DNA from: Branchiostoma floridae
Lineage: Eukaryota; Chordata; Leptocardii; Amphioxiformes; Branchiostomatidae
DNA length: 64,000 nucleotides
NCBI RefSeq assembly: GCF_000003815.2
Contig: NC_049979.1
Span: 4,004,248-4,068,247 of the forward strand
Direction of reading: 5' to 3'
Position 1 is the stretch's first letter; each line of letters begins with the position of its first letter. The notes under the pieces were generated by a model. It worked only from the letters and a program-made list of their open reading frames with translations. It was not told the DNA's origin and made no database searches. Both the position numbers and the translations under genes were made by a program. Below, one piece after another: positions 1 through 9,790 of this stretch.

Positions 1-3000
1 GAAGATGGTACGTCCTCACCTGGAACCCCCTGCAGCAGAGTGGACTCTCCTAGTGTGGTGCCAGGCACAAGCTGCTCAGGTGAGAAAATGCCCTGTTGGT
101 GACCCTCTTGGTGATGGATTGATTATTTTGTTGGTTAACTGTTTAATTGATTGATTGATTGATTGATTTGAAGGTTTTTTGATTGATTGATTGATTGATG
201 GATGGATGTAGGGAGGTAGGGATAGAGGAAGTGAGGGGGGGAGGAAGTGAGGGAGGGAGGGATTTAGGCAGAGAGTGATTGATTGGTTGCTAAACATGAT
301 AACTAAAAAAACTTATGTCATTGCATGCATTCCTGGGACTTTTTACATTTTGGGAATGGTCCGGACTTATGATGAGTTCATATCCATAAGAATTAGAACA
401 TAGCTAGGCTGATCTTTTAAAGAACATCCATGGATGTTATATAGGTACATCCTATGGGGGACCTGTTTTTTTGGCTGTACAAATTTGCTGTTCTGTTACC
501 AGGAAACCCCCCTGAACAGAAGCATTCAGAACAGCAGCATTCGGAACAGCAGCTACCTCAGGAACAGCAGCTATCAGAGGAGGAGGTGATGGGGAAGATC
601 CTGTCTCCCTTCGCTGGGATCGTGCCCGCCCTCGGACCGGAGCCCACGCCCGAGAGCCTCGGTATCAAGGACTCGCTCGACGAGTGCCTGAAGGTCGCGT
701 CAGAGAAAGGTGGGTGTGTCCTGAAGGTCATCTGTTCAGCTCTGCCCATAAATGAAAAGGAAAGTTATACGATGTTTATTTTAAATAAAGCCGAAAGTAC
801 ATGTAGGAAATTTTTGAAAAGTACAATGTGTACCTAGAAATTTTTTTGTAAATTTTAAGCTGTCTGTTTTTGTGTTGTGTTGCCATGACAACAATATGTG
901 TTGACGTTTGTGTTGTGTTGCCATGACACCAACGTTACCATGACAATAATGTACTCTTGATGTTTGTGTTGTGTAGAAGAAGGTACAGAAGATGAGGATG
1001 GGGAGAAAGAGGAGGGAGGAGAGCTGGACCTGACTGGCATCAATGACGAGGAGCTGGACTGGGTAAAAGCACTTTTTTGTACACTTTTTTTATACAGGTG
1101 TTATTTCATATTTGTTTCTTTGGAAATTCCTGATCCTAAGAACTGGTTATTGGAATTGAAGTGGAGTCACTCTAGAAGTCAGTCTGCCTGCAATACTGCC
1201 AGTTTATTTAGTTTGTTTTATGCTACTTGTTCAAATTGCCACATGCCATTGACACAGCACTGTGACTGATGGAAATACATCACTATTCTGCAGAGCTGTT
1301 TGAATATTTCTAATTCTGCACTCTTTGTTTTCTGCCCCGTGTAAGCAGCTGATGCATCATTTTTGTAATGTCTTACAGTTCTTGTTAAATGACGAAGAGG
1401 TTAGAATAAAAACAGAGATCTGGACTCTGGCCAACGCAGACTATATCCAGAAAATGAAAGGTAAGGGGATTCTATTAATGTGCCTAATCACCTATCACAA
1501 GCATCAGTGGTTGGCATTATCTCTTTCTGCCCAAAAAATGTGTTCATTGGCAGCCAATCCTAGGCTTGTCTACATGTCAGTGATGCTATATGGTAAAAAA
1601 CAGTAACATTCTGTCTTCCACCAAGTGCTTTTTTCGCTTTAGATGCTGACATAAGGCTGGCAGCCCCTTGTACAAAGGAGCTTCAGGTATAAGCCTCAAG
1701 CATGAAACCACTTCCCATCCAAGGTCTTAGGGGAAAGCAGTGCTATGACATTGGGATGGGCGGCTAGCCATTCTGAAGCTGCATTGAACTATTTGAAAAA
1801 GAAATGCTTCATCTAACTTGATGGCTGCCTTACCTTTCCTTCTTTCCTTATTTCTCTAACAGTTCAACATGTTCTACTTTCCAGAGAAAGAAGAAAAAGA
1901 AGCGCTAGAAAAGGAACAGGGCATTCATAAACCAGAGCAGAAAAAGGTATGACTGTTTTTTCTTGCCGAAGAACATTCACTCACTCATTATCAAAACATG
2001 GCTGGAACTTAACAAGTGGTTGTGTAAAAAAATTAGTCTCTTCTGAGTCTAGCCATTGATAGCCGTGTCAGGTGAGGCTGAAACCTGATCCGTGTAAACA
2101 AAGAGCTGTAACAAACACCTGCATTCACGGGTGGGCAAGCGGAACTGTGACCTAAGAATGCTTTATACATCACAAGGTTAACAAAATGGCAGCTGCACCA
2201 TCAAGTTTGGGGGCGCAATTTAGGGAAGAACTGTCCTGCAGCATCTGCCTGGAGCTGTTCACCAGGCCCAAGGTGCTGCCCTGTCAGCACACCTTCTGTC
2301 AGGACTGTCTACAGGACCTTGCAGGGAACAACAGACACTTGAAGTGCCCCAACTGTCGAGAGCATGTCAGGCTGTCACGTAAAGGAGTTGCAGGTTTCCG
2401 TGACAACCACCTGGTTGCAAGTCTGTGTGAGAGGCTGCAAAACCAGGCTACACTGTCAGGGGAAATAAGGGAACAACCCCAGTGCAGCTTTCACCTGTCT
2501 GAGGTGCTCAAAGTGTACTGTAAACAATGTCAGATTCCAGTTTGTGATCAGTGTTTAGAAGTGGCTCATGATGGCCATGGCACAACAACAATAAAAAAAG
2601 CTGCACTAGAAAGGAGTTTGACGGTCCAGCCCTTGATCAATGAGGGCAGGGACATTCTGGAAAGTTACTGCAGCTTCATTAGAGGTCTGAGGGAAAAGGA
2701 GAAAAACCTGAATAGACAGAAACAGCAGAGAGACAACAGCATCATTCAGGCCTACAACAAAATGGTACAGAAACTCACCCAGGGAAAATACCACCTCTTG
2801 TCTGAATCACAACAGAGTCACAGAGAGAACTTTGAGAAAATACAGACTGAAAGGGACAGAGTGTTGGCAAATGCCAATGAACTGTCTGCTGCTTGTGATC
2901 GAGCAGAACAAGAACTGCAGCAGGGATGGGGCGAGTTTCTCAGTCAGCAAGCTGCTTTGACAGAGGTGGTAGGAAAGTACAGAGGAAAAGCAGCACCAAC

Positions 3001-6000
3001 TCCTGTACAAACCCAGCCTGCTGTCTTTCAGCCCACAGACACCCCAGTGCCAGTATTGGGACATGTGACGGTCCAGCTTATCCGATTGACAACAATCCCA
3101 CAAGCAGCTGCATCTAGAAATGATGCAGCAGGGGGCATGGGTCATCACCATGGTAACCGAAAGCAAGAAGCACCTCAGTCTCATGATCAGGTGACATTTG
3201 GTGGGCTGGGATCAGGAACAGGACAGTTTGATAATCCATGTGGTGCTACAGTGTCAGATGAAGGGGAGATCTATGTAGCAGACAGGGGGAACCAGAGAAT
3301 CCAAGTCTTCACCCTGCGGGGAACATTTGTGAGACAGTTCCCAACAGTTGTGCCATGCGGACAGACGTTGAGCCCACAGTGCATGGCCTTGGACGAAGAG
3401 GGGAACCTGTGGGTGGTGGGGGGGACAGACTCTGTTCACTTTGCTGTGCACTATGACAAACAGGGCAGGGTGCTGAGGAAGTTTGACCTACAGAAGACAG
3501 GGTGGAACAGAGGAGTTGCCGTGGACACAAGGAGGAAGCACATCCTCATCACACAAACCAAAGGACGATGGTGGGACAACCCCCCACCACATGGTAAAGT
3601 TTTGGTGTTCAGGCCAGATGGGACACTTGTGAGAACTGTGGGTCAGCAGCAGGGGATGCAGTACCCATGGTCCATCACTTTGGATGGGAAAGGGAACATT
3701 TTTGTGTCGGACTGTCACAATCACTGTGTCTATGGATACAATAAGAACGGACAGTTTTTGTTCCAGCTTGGTAGTGAGGGAAGTGGTGAAGGTCAGCTGA
3801 AGTATCTTCGTGGCATCTGTACAGACAGGGCAGGTAACATCATCGTGGCAGACTGGGGAAACAGGCGTGTAGAGAAGTTTGACAAGACAGGAAAATTCCT
3901 GGACCACATCATTACCAACCTGGCAGAGCCACATGCTATTGCCATGGCAACACAGGGACAGCTGGTAGTGACTGATTATGCGTGGCACACAGTCTCCATA
4001 TTTCACTGAAGCTGAGTCAAGTGATGAGCAAACTTCACTACACACTGATATATTGACAGCGAAGTTGATGTGATTTGACTCATCAGACAATGCTGTACTT
4101 CATGTAACACATTCCGAACTAAAACAAGAAATTCTACATACAAGGTATATGTTGATACTAAGTTCTGTACAACATAGTATCGTTGATGCACTCCTTAGAA
4201 GTCCCTTCCAAAGAAGTGCAGTCCTTTTCACCCGCATGCAAGTTGTGGCGGAACCCAGTAACATCTAACTAAGTTGGGACTTGAACACTGAACCATTGTG
4301 GACTGGAAACAAGATTGTTAAACCCAACACGGTAGTCCCTCTGCAGTCTCTGATGACTCCATTACTGATGAATGTTTCACAGACAACATTTGAATTCCTT
4401 ACGCTAGTCTTTCTACACTCTGCATTATGACCCTACGACAGTGATTGTTTGTTTATTGATGCACAATGTTAACGTATCAGACAATAGTCACACATTCATC
4501 ATCTTTTTTTATTGGTATCCTAAAACTTATAATTTCAATCTGACATATTCACACTCAGTTAGTCAGTAATTACTGGCAGCACTACATTATCCTGGTGTAC
4601 AAAGGGCCATCATGAATCAAGCCATCACTGTATTTTATTTTACTGTATTTACCTGTATAATTGATGTATTCAGCTTTGTATATGTGTTTACTTGTTCATA
4701 ACTTTGTAATGATATGGGCCTCTGTGCCTGAAATAAAACCAAAATAAATCAAAGTATTGATGTCTGTTTTTCCCCCTCATGTGCAAACTGCTTGCAACAA
4801 AACAACACACACAAAACAAATTTTTGGCCGTGTGCACCAAAAAAGAAGTTTTCAATCATACTATACATCGTACAAAGCAGCTGCATTATGAGCGGTATAT
4901 GCCATTAACTGCAAAGAATAGTGGAAAGCGGATACTAATGTCATAGAATGTCAACATCAATTCCAAAGACAAAGAAGAAGATGTGAAGGAACAAAAATGA
5001 AGAATCTATTGCTCGGTATACCATACTCTCGACTTTTCTGACCACTTAGATTTCATAATGAAGGCAACATTTTTTTTTCACCAAACTTTTTTTATTCACA
5101 TGCATCAGTTCTGGGTTTCAGAGAGGATGACATCAATATAATCAAAACAACATGGCCCTACTTAGTGGCTAAAGCCTCTGTGGAAGGGGGTTTGACCAAA
5201 GTTAGGTACTGTAAATGCATATAAGTTTGCGGAGATTTAATGTCGCGGTAGCGGGAAAATGGACTTGTCGTGGTGGTTTTAATTTCGCGGTAGCACCATG
5301 CACTGTAGTCTCTTACTGCCATGGAAAAATGTTTGCAGTGGTTTTAAATTTGCGGTGAATTGGCAGCTTTGGAAAATTTCTGCATTTACAGTATACTAGT
5401 ACATTGTACTATAGGAAAACCGCCGCGAAAACCGCGAACATTAAACCACCAAGTTTTTGCAAGTTTCTGCATTGACAGTACTCATCTTCCTGTTTGTTCA
5501 AACACAGAGGAGAAAGCCGAAGAAGAAGCAGCCCATCCAGGCCAGCACGGCCGGTGAGGCTATTGAGAAGATGCTTCAGGAGAAGAAAATCTCCAGCAAA
5601 ATCAACTACGACGTTCTCAGGGACCTGAACAAGGAGACGGAGACCAAGAAGCCGCTGGAAATCACTCCGAACCGCCTCACGCCGAGCAGACTGCAGCAGC
5701 CCCTCATGTCCCCCAATGTTCCAGCCAGGACGGCGCTCAGACTACCCACAGGGGGCAGCAGTAAGAGGTGGGTTAAAGATCCAGGAAGAGGCAAAATTCT
5801 GTGAATAGTTTCATCAGGTTAGTCAGACTACCCACAGGGGGCAGCAGTTAGAGATGGGTAGAAAGGTTGAAGAAGGTCAGACATCCTGGTCAGAAGATAC
5901 GCCATAAAGCAGTTATTCAAGAGGTTGGATAGGATTTTGGAAACAGACAGATGTTTCAGATAGTATCTACTACCTTTTATCAGTGACACTGAAGAGATAG

Positions 6001-7956
6001 ATAGAAGGGGAAGCAGGAAGAGGTGAGTAGAAAGGTTGAAGAAGGTTAGACATCCAGGTAATGAGATATGCCAAAAAGCAGTTACTCAAGCAACTGGATA
6101 TGATTTTGGAAACGGTCAGACGTTTCAGATAGCAGCCACTACCATGACAGATATTTTACATTCTTCTGTTTGAATAAAGGATATTCATTCATTCTGTGTT
6201 CACCTACCAGTCAGTATTTCATGAACCTTTCAGTTTAAAGTTCTTATTCAAGTAGGAAGTTCACAAGTGCAAAAAAAATATGTGACATGATCTTTTGTTG
6301 TTTTTTCCTCTCCACAGACCTCACCTGAAAGTTGAGGAGACTGAAGAGGTGAGATTTTTTTTCTAGTTGAAGTATTTTGTAAGGTGTATGTTATCAAACT
6401 GGAATAGTTGATGTTTCCTGCTATTAATGCCTGTCTACCTGTGTTTTGCCTAGTACTCCTGTGTCAGGGATCCCAGCAGCAGTATAATCAAATAATGGAT
6501 ACTAGCATACTACTAATGTTTTGTTTAGCTGACATTGTCGTGTTGTCTTTTGTTTATGCTTATGTTTGTTTGTCCAGAAACCTGTTGTCAAGAGACCAAA
6601 ACTGGAGGGTTCAGAGGTTGTGGTGGAGACAGGACCAGTGGAGTATGCAAAGGTGGAACCAGGTACGTAGGTCCTTGTAAACACAGGTGAACAATCCAGG
6701 TATGCCCTTACAATTGTTTAACAATCCAATCCAGTAAACCATCTGATTACATTCTTATGAAAAAATACAAGTAAACAATGTAGAGATATCCTTACAAACA
6801 AATACAAGTAAACAATTGAGGTGTGCCTGTCATTTGACATTGTGGTGCAGATGCATGAATCCAGCTGATCCTCTACTTTTCTCTCTAAGTTTGCATCTGA
6901 GCAAATGGTGTGTATTGATGGGATAAGGATGTGATGAGATATTGTTAAGTACGTGTACATTGTATTGGAGGTACTGTGCAATGATGTGTGTTGATGGGTG
7001 AAAGATGTGATGAGATAGTGTCATGTATTTCAGGTTAAAGATGTGATGCATGAGATGATGTCATGTATTGCAGGTACCATGTGTAGATGATGTACAGTAA
7101 TGGGGTGCAGATGTGATGAGATGATGTCATGTATTGTAGGTACTATGTGTGAATGATGTACCCTAATGGGGTGCAGATGTGATGAGATGATGTCATGTAT
7201 TTCAGGTACCGTGGACCATGAGGAGGAGGCTGAGGAGGATTACTACGAGGAGGATGAACCAATCAGTGCAGCCCAGCTCATGGGCAGGACAGGTCAGTAC
7301 AGCTTTGTTTATCTCACATGGATGACATTTATAGTAACAAGTAGGGGTGGATACCGGTACAGAAAATTCAGGTCCAGGTCCGTTTCAGGTCCAGAGGATC
7401 AGGTCCAGGTCCGGACCTGATTCAGTATGTGAAAACTTGTGACTGTAAAACTTGGTGGAAATTACTATAGACTCCAATCTACTTCGCTCTTGTTATTTTC
7501 CTCGACCAGTAAGCCGCAAAACGTGTGAATGCTTGGTCAGATAACCTGTTAATTTTCAATTAGGTCCAACATCCGGTCCACCAAATTTTTTCAGGTCCGT
7601 TTTTTCTGGACCGGTCCTATAAGAAAAAACGGTTTTGTACCTGTACACTCTACTGGTACCCAGCCCTAGTAACAAGTGAAGGAACAAAAATGAAACATCT
7701 ATTGTTCGTCGGTTGTACCTTACTCTGCGTGTGTCATTTCTCCAACCTTTCTGACTACTTAGACTTTTACTTGATAATAATAACTTTATGCATCCCAAGC
7801 AGAGTTGGGAATCTATGAACATGTTGTTGCAAAAGTTGAATTTATGAATCTATGAATATGTTGCAGAAGTTGAATTCACGAATCTATGAACATGTTGTTG
7901 CAGAAGTCGACCATGAAGACTATGATGACGGCTATGACATGGATGAGTATGATTGA
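1..7956 (+). CDS. BRF1: BRF1, TFIIIB 90 kDa subunit, C-terminal half (partial, 10 exons)
   Basis: BRF1 is the TFIIB-related subunit of TFIIIB that brings TBP and RNA polymerase III to tRNA and 5S promoters in the nucleus. Coding exons read from splice sites and phase: 1-79 (partial), 503-709, 977-1062, 1379-1460, 1885-1946, 5508-5767, 6318-6348, 6578-6662, 7206-7292, 7904-7956. All junctions keep one frame, ending at TGA 7954-7956. Recognisable family segments are [12 protein letters not shown] followed by [15 protein letters not shown], and [19 protein letters not shown] followed by [11 protein letters not shown]; the latter is the conserved Brf1 homology block that binds TBP. The tail is highly acidic ([13 protein letters not shown], then [15 protein letters not shown]). 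The N-terminal zinc ribbon and cyclin folds must lie before the window. A glutamine-rich stretch ([13 protein letters not shown]) sits at the start of the second exon. The intron between 1946 and 5508 contains a separate TRIM gene. Exon boundaries are by eye and could be off by a few bases. Confidence 0.9.
80..502 (+). other. BRF1 intron with GATT and GAGGGAG simple repeats
   Basis: After the donor at 80 the intron carries tandem GATT units (about 148-205) and a purine-rich GAGG/GAAG tract (about 209-275). Nothing else is recognised before the acceptor at 501-502. Confidence 0.7.
2186..4009 (+). CDS. TRIM-NHL protein (RING, B-box, coiled coil, NHL), intronless, nested in BRF1 intron
   Basis: An uninterrupted 607-residue frame predicts a TRIM family RING-type E3 ubiquitin ligase resembling the TRIM2/TRIM3 class. 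The RING is at about residues 18-57 (C18, C21, C33, H35, C38, C41, C54, C57). A B-box type 2 follows at about 100-131 (C100, H103, C112, C115, C120, C123, H128, H131). A helical, Q/E/K-rich coiled coil covers about 140-260. A low-complexity linker comes next, then about six NHL beta-propeller blades from about 340 to the end (for example [16 protein letters not shown]). I see no filamin repeat, which vertebrate TRIM2/3 have between coiled coil and NHL. The start is the first ATG before the RING, after TTAACAAA. It lies on the same strand as BRF1, inside a 3.5 kb BRF1 intron. Lack of introns suggests retroposition or membership of an expanded intronless TRIM set; the exact orthologue cannot be assigned. 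Substrates are unknown. Confidence 0.9.
   Translation: MAAAPSSLGAQFREELSCSICLELFTRPKVLPCQHTFCQDCLQDLAGNNRHLKCPNCREHVRLSRKGVAGFRDNHLVASLCERLQNQATLSGEIREQPQCSFHLSEVLKVYCKQCQIPVCDQCLEVAHDGHGTTTIKKAALERSLTVQPLINEGRDILESYCSFIRGLREKEKNLNRQKQQRDNSIIQAYNKMVQKLTQGKYHLLSESQQSHRENFEKIQTERDRVLANANELSAACDRAEQELQQGWGEFLSQQAALTEVVGKYRGKAAPTPVQTQPAVFQPTDTPVPVLGHVTVQLIRLTTIPQAAASRNDAAGGMGHHHGNRKQEAPQSHDQVTFGGLGSGTGQFDNPCGATVSDEGEIYVADRGNQRIQVFTLRGTFVRQFPTVVPCGQTLSPQCMALDEEGNLWVVGGTDSVHFAVHYDKQGRVLRKFDLQKTGWNRGVAVDTRRKHILITQTKGRWWDNPPPHGKVLVFRPDGTLVRTVGQQQGMQYPWSITLDGKGNIFVSDCHNHCVYGYNKNGQFLFQLGSEGSGEGQLKYLRGICTDRAGNIIVADWGNRRVEKFDKTGKFLDHIITNLAEPHAIAMATQGQLVVTDYAWHTVSIFH
4732..4748 (+). promoter_or_regulatory. 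Two poly(A) signals for the nested TRIM gene
   Basis: Two AATAAA hexamers (4732-4737 and 4743-4748) lie about 720 bases after the TRIM stop codon, in sequence otherwise without coding potential. They give the nested gene a plausible 3' UTR of about 0.75 kb. They also lie inside a BRF1 intron on the same strand, so they could prematurely end BRF1 transcripts unless suppressed. Confidence 0.6.
5205..5480. mobile_element. MITE-like element, TACTGTAAATGCA family, copy 1
   Basis: The element begins with CTGTAAATGCATATAAGTTT and contains paired segments in opposite orientation (ATTTCGCGGTAGCACCATGC; CCGCGAAAACCGCGAACATT), ending near TGCATTGACAGTA. Other copies lie at about 11204-11410, 39117-39327, 51466-51667 and 62632-62844. 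It is internally palindromic and noncoding. It sits just before the BRF1 acceptor at 5507, so that exon's upstream pyrimidine tract lies beside element sequence. Confidence 0.75.
5863..6150. repeat. Two adjacent copies of a dispersed element (GTTACTCAAGCAACTGGATA family)
   Basis: Two related blocks of about 120-130 bases (5863-5993 and 6035-6150) share the order AGACATCCAGGT, ATATGCCAAAAAGCAGTTA, CAAGCAACTGGATATGATTT, then CAGACGTTTCAGATAG. Related blocks occur at about 22640-22700, 29800-29965, 34475-34612 and, shorter, at 46330, 44005 and 58690. They sit in the BRF1 intron after exon 5508-5767. Confidence 0.65.
7000..7215 (+). repeat. Tandem copies of a BRF1 3' splice site
   Basis: The authentic acceptor reads GATGTCATGTATTTCAG with exon GTACCGTG starting at 7206. 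Copies ending GTCATGTATTGCAGGTACCA, GTCATGTATTGTAGGTACTA and GTCATGTATTTCAGGTT lie upstream at about 67-base spacing or less. Two of the three upstream copies keep an AG at the splice position plus the first exon bases. Confidence 0.8.
7341..7671. mobile_element. TIR element, GGTACCGGTACAGAAAATTC family, copy 1
   Basis: The left end is GGATACCGGTACAGAAAATT and the right end ACTGGTACCCAGCCCTA, roughly inverted complements. The interior has repeated CAGGTCCAGGTCC motifs and no coding capacity. A longer second copy is at about 29994-30428, whose ends (TAGGGCTGGGTACCGGTAC and GTACCGATACCCAGCCCTA) define the family more clearly. Confidence 0.7.
7805..7915 (+). repeat. Triplicated 3' splice site of the last BRF1 exon
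   Basis: Three tandem units of about 33-40 bases, each starting GAATCTATGAA and ending TTGCA(A/G)AAGT. The last is the authentic acceptor (GTTGTTGCAG with exon AAGTCGACC from 7904). The middle copy also keeps TTGCAGAAGT, so two usable-looking acceptors lie within about 40 bases. Confidence 0.75.
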
Positions 7957-8337
7957 CAGCTGTCAGCATGGAGGGGAGGGACCAAGCTACTTGCCATTCT
8001 TCCTCACACAGTTACTGTTGTAGTTATGTTTTTTTTTTGTGTTTATTCCTGCCACAGTACAGTCTGTGTGAATTATTTGAAAGATGTAAGTGTACAAATG
8101 TATTTATTTCTCATTTACTCGTTGTGCAAGATGAACTGTTTCGAATCTGCTCTCAGTGTTGTCTTGTGACAGACATTGTGACACAGGATGCTCAACCAAA
8201 ACAGTCTGACCTGCCCAATTAGACCGCTCAGGATAAAATATGGCGTATGTGGACAGGATTTTTAAAGCTTGTGTCGATGGGAAATTTATCTATGGGTCCA
8301 CACTGGCCATGTGGTCATGTAGAAGTGGTCAGTAGTA

Positions 8338-8592
8338 AGCACGTCACCGGAACGTACTGCGCCTGCGCGAAAAGAATAGACATGCTAAACCTTGCTAAAC
8401 CCCCGGTTTACTAAAGGGCCGCATTTAAGAAAGTACGTGCGTATATAAGGGTAAAACTCCGTGTACGTTTTACATGAAACCATGTCTCTAACATATACTG
8501 TGCAACAAGCGGGATTTCAATGCAACGTTGACCAAACCAAGCCCCAAAACACCAGGGTTCGCGCAGGCGCAGTACGTTCCGGTGACGTGCTT
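8338..8592. mobile_element. MITE with perfect 33-base terminal inverted repeats
   Basis: The left terminus 8338-8370 starts AGCACGTCACCGGAACGTAC; the right terminus 8559-8591 is its exact reverse complement. CAGTAGTA flanks both sides (8330-8337 and 8593-8600), which looks like an 8-base target-site duplication and suggests a hAT-type non-autonomous element. It is about 255 bases with no ORF and lies in the BRF1 3' UTR or flank. Perfect ends suggest a recent insertion. Confidence 0.85.
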
Positions 8593-9790
8593 CAGTAGTA
8601 CAGGTTTGACTGTATTTTGAAGGAGCCTGGTGTACAGATTAATTTATTTATTCCTAAAGATGCAACGTGTGTATTTCCATACGAAAAGGACACACAGTTA
8701 CCCCCCCCCCCCATGTCAATCTCGATAGAGTCAACATTTTAGTGCTGTAAGTAGATAGAAGTAACTTTTTATTTCCACAGTAAAAAGGAACGGTACAGTA
8801 AACATTTCTGCTTTTTTGATTCAAAAGTTTCTAATGTGATATGGATACAAAATGATACTTTTGAAATACAACAGTATTTTGAAAATACAAAATGTACCCC
8901 CCCTTCTCTATTTAACACTTAGTTTCAAACATATCATTGCTCTATACATGCCATCTCAACCATTGAGAATTTCTTTTGAACAGCGCCAATGATATTTAAG
9001 TAATTCCAAGTGTGTTCACACAGTGTTGGAGATGTACAGAAGTTGAGAAATGTGTTATAATGTTTGATACTGAAAAGCCAAGTTCCCTAGTTTTTGGTCT
9101 GTTTGTGTCAGAGCAGAATTGACAGTACAGTTTTAGATTGAGATAAAATAGCTTTTTGTTCTGCATTTGCAACAGAAATGTTCAGAATATGTTTCCAAGA
9201 CTTCTCTTTTCAGGAATTCATAATATGCAAATAATTTCTTCCATTTCAGTTTCTGTCAAGTTTTTGGTACTACTAATATTTCTATCTACTAGTAACTATG
9301 TCCCTGAATAAGACTTTCAATTCCACTGACCCCCCTTCCTTTCCTGGTCATTTCTAACACTGATCATTACCACAACTGAGAACAATAAAAAATCAGATGT
9401 AAATTACATAACTTGTCAGAATACTTTTTGCCTTCTGTCGTGTGCTAATTTCTTCTGGTATCTGCATTGATGTAACGTTAGCCTTTCAGCATAACACACC
9501 AGCTGATAACGTCTAGGTAACTGATTCCCTACAAAAAAAGAAGCAGGAATCAAACAGAAAAGTGCATGCCATCTGCAGTGATGAACCTGCATGGAAAAGT
9601 GCAGAGTTGGACAATCTCATGCTATTTCAACGATATTGATGGAAAGAGACTACGAAGAACAAAACGTGCTATGAGGACTTTATCCCTGCTTCACTGTATT
9701 AATCTGGATGAACGATGATGATGATGATTTAACTGAAATTGAACTTGAACACAACATGAAGGAGCAGTTTTAAACCAAACGTTTCGTTGT
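8593..9790 (+). other. BRF1 3' UTR / flank, AT-rich, no gene seen
   Basis: No coding frame resembling a protein is visible. A C12 run occurs near 8701. One AATAAA at 9384-9389 is a candidate BRF1 poly(A) signal, but it is about 1.4 kb after the stop and the assignment is weak. The convergent TEX30 gene ends at 9791, so the two 3' UTRs may approach or overlap. Confidence 0.45.
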
